Assembly: GCA_937858165.1 (NCBI GenBank)
Contig: CALLZA010000204.1
Coordinates: 1-11,791 of the forward strand
DNA: 11,791 bases
Source of the DNA: an uncultured Ardenticatenia bacterium
GTDB taxonomy: Bacteria > Chloroflexota > Anaerolineae > Promineifilales > Promineifilaceae
Direction: 5' to 3'
Position 1 is the stretch's first letter. Each line of letters begins with the position of its first letter. The notes below the pieces were generated by a model that searched no databases, was not told the origin of the DNA, and worked only from the letters and a program-made list of their open reading frames with translations. Below are positions 6,426 to 11,791 of this stretch, one piece after another. Both the position numbers and the translations under genes were made by a program.

Positions 6426-7132
6426 TCGCCCAGAAAGCCGAGGAGGCGAAAGCCGGTCAGGCCAAAGAGCAGGTCGTACTGGTGAGGGTAGAGGTAGTGG
6501 TAGCGCATCGTGACCTGCGTGCGCGCTTCGGCGTCCGCCCGGCCCGTTTCGTAAATCCAGGTGACATCCACCGCCTGTTCGCCGGGTACGGACTCGTAGG
6601 CCGCGTACTGGCGGATCGTCTCGCCCATGGCCTCGTCGCGCAACTCCTCTTCCAGCTCGAAGTCGGGCTCATTGCCGGCTGCCGACAGGGCCAACGGGTG
6701 ATCCACGTCGATGAGCAGGCGCGCGCCGGGCCGCAGCAATGGCCGTAGCTGCCGCAACGCCGCCGCCGCTGCTGTCTCGTCCAGGTGCATGAACGTATTG
6801 TAGCCAAAGTAGGCCAGACCAAACGGTTCGCCGGGCGGCAGAGTCGGCGCGCGCACATCCCCCTCTACAAGATGAACGCGGTCGCGCACCTCGGCCGCCT
6901 CGCCCGCCAGGCGCATCGCCGCCCGGGCCAGCATCTCCGGCGAATTATCGATGCCGGTGACGGTCGTGCCCGCGCGGGCCAACGGCACGAGCAACCGCCC
7001 GCTGCCGCAGCCCAACTCCAGTGCCGGGCCGCCGATCTCGGCCGCCTGTTCCAACAGGAAGGGGATATCATCGACGAGCGCCTGATGGCTCAGGTCATAG
7101 AAGCGGGCGATAGTGTCGTAAGGAGTGTTCAT
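6359..7132 (-). CDS. Class I SAM-dependent methyltransferase
   Basis: The 257-residue protein has a Rossmann methyltransferase fold: entry helix YDTIARFYDLSHQ (5-17), motif I ALELGCGSGRLLVPLA (37-52), the acidic D62 in VTGIDNSPEML, EGDVRAP (90-96), LAYFGYNTFMHLD (106-118) and LLRPGARLLIDVDHP (132-146). The substrate cannot be deduced; small molecules are more usual than DNA for this type. The start at 7132 is chosen because MNTPYDTIARFYD is the normal family beginning; the frame stays open upstream but there encodes Arg/Pro-rich sequence antisense to the next gene. It follows the enoyl-CoA hydratase-family gene after 44 bases containing a palindrome, and may be cotranscribed with it. Its last 22 codons overlap the end of the opposing TPMT-family gene. 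Confidence 0.88.
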   Translation of the reverse strand: MNTPYDTIARFYDLSHQALVDDIPFLLEQAAEIGGPALELGCGSGRLLVPLARAGTTVTGIDNSPEMLARAAMRLAGEAAEVRDRVHLVEGDVRAPTLPPGEPFGLAYFGYNTFMHLDETAAAAALRQLRPLLRPGARLLIDVDHPLALSAAGNEPDFELEEELRDEAMGETIRQYAAYESVPGEQAVDVTWIYETGRADAEARTQVTMRYHYLYPHQYDLLFGLTGFRLLGFLGDYDGSRFDEDSERLIVVGEAEG

Positions 7133-7146
7133 AAATGGATGAAGGC

Positions 7147-7174
7147 GTCCGTAGTAGAGCGCTTTACTACGAAC
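7147..7174. repeat. Near-perfect intergenic palindrome with GTNCGTAGTA ends
   Basis: GTCCGTAGTA and TACTACGAAC flank a GAGCGCTT centre. The two arms match at 9 of 10 bases and the central AGCGCT is itself palindromic. It fills most of the 44-base gap between the stop of the hydratase-family gene and the start of the methyltransferase gene, on the same strand. The ends match those of the hairpin at 9148-9212. There is no T-run, so it is not a standard terminator. Confidence 0.8.
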
Positions 7175-7176
7175 CG

Positions 7177-7965
7177 TTAATACCCCTCCCGATTGAAGAC
7201 GGGCGGGCGCTTCTCGGCAAACGCGGCCATCGCCTCCAGATGATCGGCTGAGGGCCACAGGTTGATAAACAGTTGCGCCTCCAGCCGGTCGGTGTCGGCC
7301 GGGGGCAGGTGGGCGGCGGCATGGACGAGCATCTTGAGCGCGACCAAAGCGCGGCGCGGCAGGCAAAGGAGTTCGTCGGCCCAAGCGTAGGCCGCCGTGA
7401 CCACGTCCTCGTCCGGTGGCGCGAGGCGGTGAACGAGGCCCAGCGCCTGGGCCTCGGCGGCGTCAAGGGTGCGACCGGTCAGCAGCAGCTCCATCGCCCG
7501 GCTCTGGCCGATGAGGGCCACCAGCCGCCCGGCCCCGCCCCAGCCGGTGGTCAGACCGTTGTGAACCTGGCGAAAGGCGAAGCGGGCCTGCGGCGCGGCC
7601 AGCCGCAGGTCACAGGCGGTCAGAATCTCGCAGCCGCCGCCAATGGCGTCGCCGTTGACCGCGGCGATGACCGGGCAGGGCAGGGCAATGAGGCCGTCAA
7701 GGGCATCGCTCATGACCCGGTTCAGCCGTTCGCCGGCCGCTGCCTCGGGGTGACCGGCCAGTTCCTTCAGGTCGCCGCCGGAGACAAACGCCTGCCCCGC
7801 GCCGGTGACGATGAGCACGCGCGTGGCGGCGGAGCGCGCCGCTGCCACAGCGTGGGCAAATTCCTCCTGCGCGCCCCAGGTCAGGGCGTTGCGTGCCGCC
7901 GGGCGGTTGACGCGCAGGAGGGCGATGCCGTTGGCGTTGATGCTGAACTCGATGCTCCGGCTCAT
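7177..7965 (-). CDS. Enoyl-CoA hydratase/isomerase (crotonase) family protein
   Basis: Crotonase-fold enzymes act on acyl-CoA thioesters in fatty-acid and amino-acid breakdown. The 262-residue chain has the expected elements: RPAARNALTW (21-30), VSGGDLKEL (61-69, first oxyanion-hole strand), the second oxyanion motif AIGGGCEILTACDLRLAA (107-124) with Glu113, and LLLTGRTLDAAEAQALGLV (160-178). The region that carries the second catalytic Glu in hydratases (normally P-E-x-x-L-G-x-x-P-G-x-G-G) reads VHNGLTTGWGGAGRL (134-148): Glu is absent and a Trp precedes GG. This resembles the F-x-x-V-H...WGG..RLV pattern of ethylmalonyl-CoA decarboxylase-like members, so a decarboxylase or other reaction is as likely as hydration. 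The start at 7965 follows the family beginning; only a weak, close GAGAG precedes it. Possibly cotranscribed with the methyltransferase gene downstream. Confidence 0.9.
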   Translation of the reverse strand: MSRSIEFSINANGIALLRVNRPAARNALTWGAQEEFAHAVAAARSAATRVLIVTGAGQAFVSGGDLKELAGHPEAAAGERLNRVMSDALDGLIALPCPVIAAVNGDAIGGGCEILTACDLRLAAPQARFAFRQVHNGLTTGWGGAGRLVALIGQSRAMELLLTGRTLDAAEAQALGLVHRLAPPDEDVVTAAYAWADELLCLPRRALVALKMLVHAAAHLPPADTDRLEAQLFINLWPSADHLEAMAAFAEKRPPVFNREGY

Positions 7966-7993
7966 GGCTCTCAACGATAGCAGAAAACGCTCT

Positions 7994-8021
7994 GTAGCGC
8001 GATTCTGGAGAATCACGCTAC
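7994..8021. repeat. Intergenic inverted repeat between divergent genes
   Basis: GTAGCGCGATTCT (7994-8006) and AGAATCACGCTAC (8009-8021) are reverse complements except for one position, with only two bases between, so the element is nearly a perfect palindrome. It lies in the 140-base gap between the hydratase-family gene (leftward) and the response-regulator gene (rightward). It could be an operator, but the similar palindromes in other gaps of this window make a dispersed repeat equally likely. Confidence 0.75.
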
Positions 8022-8105
8022 TTAAGCTCGGTCGTAACCGGGACGGACTATGATGCTGATCAGACGACTTCAGACGGCCTTCTGCCCTGGGCCGCCACAA
8101 ACGTG

Positions 8106-9143
8106 ATGATGACTCAAAACGCCAAACGTATCCTGATCGTAGACGATGAAGCGCCGCTGCGCTTTCTGTTGAGCAAGCAGTTGACCCGCGCCGGGTTCGA
8201 CGTGACGTCCGCCGCCGACGGCGCGACGGCGCTAACCGTGGTGGCCGAGGCCGCGTTTGACGCCATTGTGCTCGACGTGGTCATGCCCGGCCTGGACGGC
8301 TTCGAGGTCTGCCGCCGGCTGAAGGCCGATCCGCGCACGGCGGCCGTGCCGGTCGTCTTCCTGTCCGCCTCGTGCAGCGGCGATTTTCGGCGGCGGGCGT
8401 TTCACCTGGGCGGGGCTGACTTTTTGGCCAAGCCGTTCCAGGTTGACGAGTTGCCGGCGTACCTTCAGGCACTGCTGGGCAACGCGCCGGCGGTGCGCCC
8501 CGTTGCCGCCGGGCGGGTGGTGTCGGTCATCGGCGCCGACCGCGCGGCCGGCTCGGCCGCGGCGGCGGTCCGCCTGGCCGAGAGCGACGCCCTGCGCGGC
8601 GGCTGCCCGGTGATGCTGATCGATCTGGAGTTGCCGGCGGGGGCCATCGGCGCGCGGCTGCAACTGGCGGGCGGCCCCAACGTGCGCATGCTGTTGCAGG
8701 ACACGGGCGAGCCGGTGACACGGGAAGCCATCGGCCGCGTCGCCCAGCGCGTTCACTTCGGGCTGGAAGTCATCCCCGCGCCGTTCACGCCGTCGGCCCT
8801 GGGCCACGATGCGCCGGACGCGCGGCGGCTGGCCGACATGCTCGACGTGCTGACCACGGCGGGCTACTACGTGGTGCTCCACCTGAACGTCCGGCCGGAC
8901 GAGGTGACGGCGGCGGCGCTGCGGCGCTCCGAACTGGTCTACACCGTGGTGGGGGGAGAGTTCGACCCACGGCAGCGCGAGGCGTGGCACGAGGCGCTGG
9001 CGGCTGAAGGGGTCGCCCGCGAGCGGATCGTCCCGCTGGAAGAGGCAGCCAAAAACCCGCGGGCGGAACGCCCCACGGAGAGCGCGCCCAGCCGCGGCCG
9101 GCAACGCCAGCCGGTGCGCGCCCCGGAGCCGGCGTTCGCCTAA
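8106..9143 (+). CDS. Response-regulator receiver fused to a degenerate MinD/CpaE-like domain
   Basis: Residues 7-122 form a complete receiver domain: acidic pair D13-D14 (ILIVDDE), phospho-acceptor D57 in VLDVVMPGLDG, S88 in FLSAS, and K109 in AKPF. It should therefore be phosphorylated by a histidine kinase, none of which is encoded nearby. Residues 136-310 look like the SIMIBI-class ATPase domain of MinD/CpaE proteins: VVSVIGADRAAGSAAAAVRLAE occupies the P-loop position but lacks the KGGxGKT lysines, LIDLELPAGAIGARLQL (171-187) matches the strand with the conserved Asp, then LEVIPAP (220-226) and YYVVLHL (254-260). The loss of the P-loop lysines predicts no ATP hydrolysis. The last 30 residues are a basic, Pro-rich tail. 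CpaE proteins in pilus systems have a similar order, but no pilus genes are present. Starts at 8103 (GTG), 8106 and 8109 are all possible; none has a clear ribosome binding site. Confidence 0.85.
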   Translation: MMTQNAKRILIVDDEAPLRFLLSKQLTRAGFDVTSAADGATALTVVAEAAFDAIVLDVVMPGLDGFEVCRRLKADPRTAAVPVVFLSASCSGDFRRRAFHLGGADFLAKPFQVDELPAYLQALLGNAPAVRPVAAGRVVSVIGADRAAGSAAAAVRLAESDALRGGCPVMLIDLELPAGAIGARLQLAGGPNVRMLLQDTGEPVTREAIGRVAQRVHFGLEVIPAPFTPSALGHDAPDARRLADMLDVLTTAGYYVVLHLNVRPDEVTAAALRRSELVYTVVGGEFDPRQREAWHEALAAEGVARERIVPLEEAAKNPRAERPTESAPSRGRQRQPVRAPEPAFA

Positions 9144-9147
9144 GCAG

Positions 9148-9212
9148 GTTCGTAGTCAAGCCCCTTAGCGCGGTCTCTGACAAGCACCGCGCTAAGGCGC
9201 TCCACTACGAAC
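9148..9212. repeat. Long intergenic hairpin between convergent genes, GTTCGTAGT ends
   Basis: Outer arms GTTCGTAGT (9148-9156) and ACTACGAAC (9204-9212) are perfect reverse complements. Inner arms CCTTAGCGCGGT (9163-9174) and ACCGCGCTAAGG (9186-9197) are also perfect, around an 11-base loop. It occupies the whole gap between the ends of two convergent genes, so it may end transcription from both sides, but it has no T-tract. The terminal motif also occurs in the palindrome at 7147-7174. Confidence 0.85.
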
Positions 9213-9216
9213 TCCC

Positions 9217-9558
9217 CTAAAAGTCCCCGCCCGGCCCGTCGCTCGCCCGCTCCGACTGCCGCGCCCAGCGCGACAACTCGTCGATGAGCGGCTCCAGCCG
9301 CGGCGGCGTACCGACGTCCGACGTTTCGACCGTGTGCTGGACACCGGCGACCTCGACAGTGACACGGTAGCACAGGTGGTCGGTGGCCGGCAGGCTCTCC
9401 GGGCCGTGGGCCGGCGTCTCCGGCAGGGTAAAGAAGTCGGCGTCCTCCAGCACTTCCAACAACCGCAGCGCCTTCTCGGGCGGCAAATCGTTGGTGTCAA
9501 CGCTGGTCGAAAGCTCGCGCCCCAAAAACCCTCCACTACGTTCGAAATGGATCTTCAT
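9217..9558 (-). CDS. Emfourin-type protealysin inhibitor (M4 metallopeptidase inhibitor)
   Basis: The 113-residue product matches the emfourin family, small proteins that bind and block protealysin-like M4 peptidases and whose genes usually lie beside the protease gene. The family signature is visible: MKIHFERSGGFLGRELSTSVDTNDLPPEKA at the N-terminus (residues 1-30), LEDADFFTLPE (37-47), YRVTVEVAGVQHTVETSD (64-81) and a C-terminal LEPLIDELSRWAR helix (88-100). There is no signal peptide, so it should act in the cytoplasm. The start at 9558 has a good Shine-Dalgarno AAGGA (9572-9568) nine bases upstream. It lies 39 bases downstream of the M4 peptidase gene on the same strand, as in known protealysin operons. 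The assignment rests on remembered family sequence and this context. Confidence 0.87.
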   Translation of the reverse strand: MKIHFERSGGFLGRELSTSVDTNDLPPEKALRLLEVLEDADFFTLPETPAHGPESLPATDHLCYRVTVEVAGVQHTVETSDVGTPPRLEPLIDELSRWARQSERASDGPGGDF

Positions 9559-9597
9559 GACGGACCATCCTTCCGCGAACGCGGCGGCTCCCCTTGA

Positions 9598-10755
9598 CTA
9601 ACTTCGCGGCCCAAATAGCGACCGCACCAGACTCGTCAGTGTCGTCGCGCAGCCGGGGCGTGAACCGGGGTCCGGCGGCGTAGTCTGCTCCACGTCGATG
9701 CCCACTTCGGCCCAGCCGGCCTTCACTGCCTGTTGCTCCAGGCTGCCCTGGCCATACAGGTCGCGGGCGGCCTCGTAGGTTTTGGCCGCGGCCGTGACAA
9801 AGGTGGCCGACTGGCTCAGTTTGCTCTGGAGCGTCACGTACCAGATCTGCCCCGCCTTCTCCCAGGCGTAGCCGCCGATGTTGAACGCCGTGACGTAGAA
9901 CGCCCGATTGGGAATGCCGGAGTTGATGTGGACGCCGCCGTTGTCCGACTGGGTCTGGACGTAGTCGCGCATGTGGCCCGGCTGGGGATCTTTGCCCAAG
10001 ACCGGGTCGTTGTAGGCCGTGCCCGGCTGCTTCATGTTGCGGATGCCGTTGCCGTTGACCCGGCTGGTGAACAGCCCTTCGCCAATGATCCAGTCGGCCT
10101 CGGCCGCCGTCTGGCCCAAATTACGCTGTTTCACCAGCGAGCCGAACACGTCCGACATCGACTCGTTCAGCGCGCCCGATTGCCCCTGATAGACCAGGTT
10201 GGCCGTGAACTGCGTGACCGCGTGGGTCAACTCGTGGCCGATGACGTCGATGGCAATGGTGAAGCGGTTGAAGAGGCGCTCGGCTACGGCCAAGTCCTCG
10301 TCGCCGTCGCCATAGACCATCTGCTGACCGTTCCAGAAGGCGTTGTCGTAGCCGACGCGGTAGTGGACGGTCGAATCGAGTCGCGCGCCGTTGCCGTCGA
10401 TGGAGTCGCGGTTGTAGACATCCTTGTAAAGGGTGTAGGTCGCACCCGCGCCGTCATACGCCTCGTCGGCGGCCGCGTCGCCGGTGGCCGGCCCGCCCTC
10501 CGCGCGCACCTGGACGCCGGGCAGGTTGCCGGCGTTCTGCGCGCTATAGACGATGCGATTCATCCCCCCGACGTCCTCCAGTAGCCCTTCCGGCGGGCCT
10601 TCCTTTGAAATGACTTCGCGCTGGACGCGCACCGCCTCGGCCGAGACGATGTTGCGCAACGCTTGCTGGCGCTGGTCGGGGCTGCCGTTCTCGACAATGT
10701 TGCGCAACATATAGGGTGGGAGGATGCAATAGAGCGAACTTCTGCAACCGTGCAT
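9598..10755 (-). CDS. Protealysin-like M4 family zinc metallopeptidase
   Basis: A thermolysin-family endopeptidase of the protealysin branch, 385 residues with no secretion signal. A short propeptide (about 1-50) contains the hallmark CILPPYMLRNI (10-20), which in protealysin occupies the active site before self-cleavage. The catalytic domain has HELTH (174-178; zinc ligands H174 and H178, catalytic E175), the third ligand E198 in ALNESMSDVFG, and the active-site H276 in DNGGVHINSGIPN. YNRDSIDGNGARLDSTVHY precedes the active site as usual. The C-terminal 28 residues (358-385) are a Pro/Ser-rich extension with little conservation. The start at 10755 is supported by AAAGGAG (10769-10763) with a seven-base gap to the ATG. 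The next gene in the operon encodes an emfourin-type inhibitor, so activity is probably held in check inside the cell. Known protealysins take part in interactions with other cells and in cleaving cytoskeletal or stress proteins; the target here is unknown. Confidence 0.96.
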   Translation of the reverse strand: MHGCRSSLYCILPPYMLRNIVENGSPDQRQQALRNIVSAEAVRVQREVISKEGPPEGLLEDVGGMNRIVYSAQNAGNLPGVQVRAEGGPATGDAAADEAYDGAGATYTLYKDVYNRDSIDGNGARLDSTVHYRVGYDNAFWNGQQMVYGDGDEDLAVAERLFNRFTIAIDVIGHELTHAVTQFTANLVYQGQSGALNESMSDVFGSLVKQRNLGQTAAEADWIIGEGLFTSRVNGNGIRNMKQPGTAYNDPVLGKDPQPGHMRDYVQTQSDNGGVHINSGIPNRAFYVTAFNIGGYAWEKAGQIWYVTLQSKLSQSATFVTAAAKTYEAARDLYGQGSLEQQAVKAGWAEVGIDVEQTTPPDPGSRPGCATTLTSLVRSLFGPRS

Positions 10756-10807
10756 AGATCATCTCCTTTGCCGCGCGGAGCAGGTCGCCCCGTTCGGAGT
10801 CTAACTC

Positions 10808-10837
10808 ATTGTACAACAAGAAAGGCAGGGGCGTAAA
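10808..10837 (-). promoter_or_regulatory. Candidate promoter for the M4 peptidase-emfourin operon
   Basis: On the minus strand, TTTACG (10837-10832) and TACAAT (10813-10808) resemble -35 and -10 boxes with an 18-base spacer. Transcription would start near 10801, about 45 bases before the ATG. The -35 box overlaps the left arm of the inverted repeat at 10833-10898. Confidence 0.4.
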
Positions 10838-10898
10838 CAGCGAGCAAGAGCTTACGCCAAGGCCCCTCCTGGCGTCCTTAGCGTGAGCTCCTGTTTAC
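10833..10898. repeat. Interrupted inverted repeat in the intergenic gap
   Basis: GTAAACAG (10833-10840) pairs with CTGTTTAC (10891-10898), GAGCT (10848-10852) with AGCTC (10886-10890), and an internal ACGCCA (10854-10859) pairs with TGGCGT (10870-10875). Together they could form a branched hairpin with a seven-base bulge. It lies in the 252-base gap between the divergent M4 and small-protein genes, next to the likely protease-operon promoter. Role unknown. Confidence 0.6.
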
Positions 10899-11007
10899 AG
10901 TGGCCTGGATTGTCCACCGCTCCCGGCCTGATGCTGGATTAGAATCGGCTACCGGCCTCTGGCATTGTCTCCGGCAGCGGTTAGAATTAAGGTCAAGAGG
11001 TCACCCC

Positions 11008-11319
11008 ATGGACGAGAACGGCATGAAGCTCCTGATGGAGTATGACGTCAATCAAGATACGTTGCAGGACTACTACCAGTTCATCATGGGGCAGTACGTG
11101 CCCGCGTTGCAGTCGATGGGCTTGCAGATGAGCGAGGCGTGGCATACGGCTTATGGCACGGCCCCGAACCGACTGATCGGCTTCGTGTGCGGCGATCGCC
11201 AGACGATGGACCGCCTGCTCGACAGCGACCTGTGGCTTGACCTCAACAACGAGCTGGAGAAGTACGTCTCCGATTTGCGCTTCAAGGTCGTGCCCTACCG
11301 GGGCGGCTTCCAACTGTAA
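11008..11319 (+). CDS. Small conserved protein, possibly dimeric alpha/beta-barrel (NIPSNAP-like)
   Basis: The 103-residue protein is not firmly recognised. Its pattern (MKLLMEYDV strand, DYYQFIMGQYVPALQSMG helix, SEAWHTAYGTAPNRLIGFVCGD strands, a second helix DRLLDSDLWLDLNNELEKYV and a final strand LRFKVVPY) fits the ferredoxin-like dimeric alpha/beta-barrel fold seen in NIPSNAP and antibiotic-biosynthesis-monooxygenase-like proteins. No catalytic residues can be assigned. The start at 11008 has AGAGG (10996-11000) with a seven-base gap; an earlier in-frame ATG at 10900 reads through unlikely sequence. It is soluble with no signal peptide. Confidence 0.75.
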   Translation: MDENGMKLLMEYDVNQDTLQDYYQFIMGQYVPALQSMGLQMSEAWHTAYGTAPNRLIGFVCGDRQTMDRLLDSDLWLDLNNELEKYVSDLRFKVVPYRGGFQL

Positions 11320-11337
11320 GATTGCTGACGCAAAGAA

Positions 11338-11382
11338 CGCCAGGACGCAAAGTAAAGAAACTTCTTTCTTTGCGTCTTGGCG
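11338..11382. repeat. Strong intergenic hairpin (GACGCAAAG repeat element)
   Basis: CGCCAGGACGCAAAG (11338-11352) pairs with CTTTGCGTCTTGGCG (11368-11382) at 14 of 15 positions; AAAGAA (11354-11359) pairs with TTCTTT (11362-11367) after a one-base bulge, leaving a two-base loop. A further GACGCAAAG lies at 11327-11335. It is 18 bases after the stop of the small-protein gene and could act as a terminator, but no T-tract follows the stem. Similar GCAAAGACGCCAAGACGCAA elements, as I recall, are scattered in intergenic DNA of many environmental bacteria. Confidence 0.8.
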
Positions 11383-11402
11383 CTGATCTCTTCTGCCTAG
11401 CA

Positions 11403-11622
11403 ATGTCCGCCACGCCCATCACCAGCCCCGGCAACCCACGCATCAAGCAGGCCCGCGCCCTGACACGGCGCAAGGAGCGCGACGCCACCGGTCTGTGCCT
11501 GGCCGAGGGCATCTTCCACGTGGGTGAGGCGCTGGCCGCGGCCGAGGCCGGGCGGGCGGTGGTCGAGCACGTCTTGTATGCCCCCGACTTGCTGGTCAGC
11601 GACTTCGGGCGCGGCCTGGTGG
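11403..11622 (+). CDS. 5' fragment of a SpoU/TrmH-type RNA 2'-O-methyltransferase
   Basis: Only the first 73 codons remain before the Nextera adapter cuts in at 11623. The sequence ITSPGNPRIKQARALTRRKERDATGLCLAEGIFHVGEAL (residues 6-44) is the substrate-binding N-terminal domain typical of this family (I-T-S-x-x-N-P-x-I-K..L..R..R...G.F..EG...V.EAL), which precedes the knotted SPOUT catalytic domain that methylates rRNA or tRNA ribose. The catalytic domain is absent, so the RNA target cannot be told. Frames read through into the adapter give the contaminant peptide SYTHLTLPT, which is not part of the protein. Confidence 0.85.
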
Positions 11623-11692
11623 CTGTCTCTTATACACATCTGACGCTGCCGACGAGCGATCTAGTGTAGATCTCGGAGGTAGCCGTATCATT
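11623..11692 (-). other. Illumina Nextera P5 adapter with i5 index S501 (artefact)
   Basis: CTGTCTCTTATACACATCT (11623-11641) is the Tn5 mosaic end. It is followed by the read-1 adapter remainder GACGCTGCCGACGA (11642-11655), the index GCGATCTA (11656-11663, reverse complement of S501 TAGATCGC) and the reverse complement of P5 (11664-11692) with two mismatches. It is untrimmed library sequence. Confidence 0.98.
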
Positions 11693-11791
11693 AAAAAAAA
11701 AAACTAGATGACATATGTGGCGTAGCGGCTGTATAAATCAAGCTAGCAAAGAGCACGTAAAAAACATGAGTGCAATCGAGAGGGAAGAGAA
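11693..11791. other. Non-genomic flank: poly-A plus noise outside the P5 adapter
   Basis: Eleven As (11693-11703) follow P5 directly, the complement of the flow-cell poly-T spacer. The remaining 88 bases show no coding or structural signal and mirror the noise at the left end. Confidence 0.85.

Noticed and set aside
9733..10584. 283-codon rightward ORF opposite the M4 peptidase
   Set aside because: Val/Gly/Asp-rich antisense shadow; the other strand carries every M4 catalytic motif.
10544..10819. 91-codon leftward ORF at the M4 gene start
   Set aside because: It overlaps the protealysin propeptide in another frame and lacks a better start; the peptidase start has a strong Shine-Dalgarno.
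1..11791. A new multi-gene defence or signalling system
   Set aside because: Gene order looks like ordinary housekeeping and accessory genes on alternating strands. Apart from the protease-inhibitor pair no neighbours form a functional set, and the window edges are technical artefacts.

Overview
The core of this window (about 1.05-11.62 kb) is ordinary high-GC bacterial chromosome. Two things tentatively suggest Chloroflexota (Anaerolineae/Caldilineae-like, for example Promineifilum relatives): an Ala/Thr-rich membrane protein of a type common there, and a stand-alone XPB-like protein. Short intergenic hairpins sit in many of its gaps. The assignment is inference; no rRNA or other marker gene is present.

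The two ends are not genomic. Positions 109-174 are an Illumina Nextera P7 adapter with the N702 index, and 11623-11692 are the P5 adapter with the S501 index. Each is followed outward by the homopolymer expected from flow-cell read-through and then by noise (1-100, 11704-11791). Between about 175 and 1016 lies a fragment of a fibronectin type III protein of actinobacterial style. It dissolves into G-runs at about 895-1046 and appears to be joined artificially to the rest of the contig. The left 1.05 kb should not be used for synteny or novelty claims.

Layout of the reliable part: a leftward membrane protein (1048-1857, cut at its C-terminal end by the junction); a divergent diacylglycerol/lipid kinase-family gene (2009-2917); a stand-alone XPB/Ssl2-like protein (3023-4684); a low-GC gene for a membrane pentapeptide-repeat protein (4753-5700); a TPMT-type methyltransferase (5757-6425) that overlaps tail-to-tail a second SAM methyltransferase (7132-6359). 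The latter sits downstream of an enoyl-CoA hydratase-family gene (7965-7177). Divergent from these is a response regulator fused to a degenerate MinD/CpaE-like domain (8106-9143). It converges on a two-gene leftward operon of a protealysin-type M4 metallopeptidase (10755-9598) and an emfourin-type inhibitor (9558-9217). A small possible alpha/beta-barrel protein (11008-11319) and the start of a SpoU/TrmH-type RNA methyltransferase (11403-11622, cut by the adapter) close the window.

The only clear functional unit is the M4 protease with its inhibitor. The most unusual single protein is the receiver plus pseudo-ATPase fusion. Several intergenic gaps hold hairpin-forming inverted repeats, two of them sharing a GTTCGTAGT-like terminal motif. 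I found no CRISPR array, tRNA, rRNA or transposase, and no convincing new multi-gene system.
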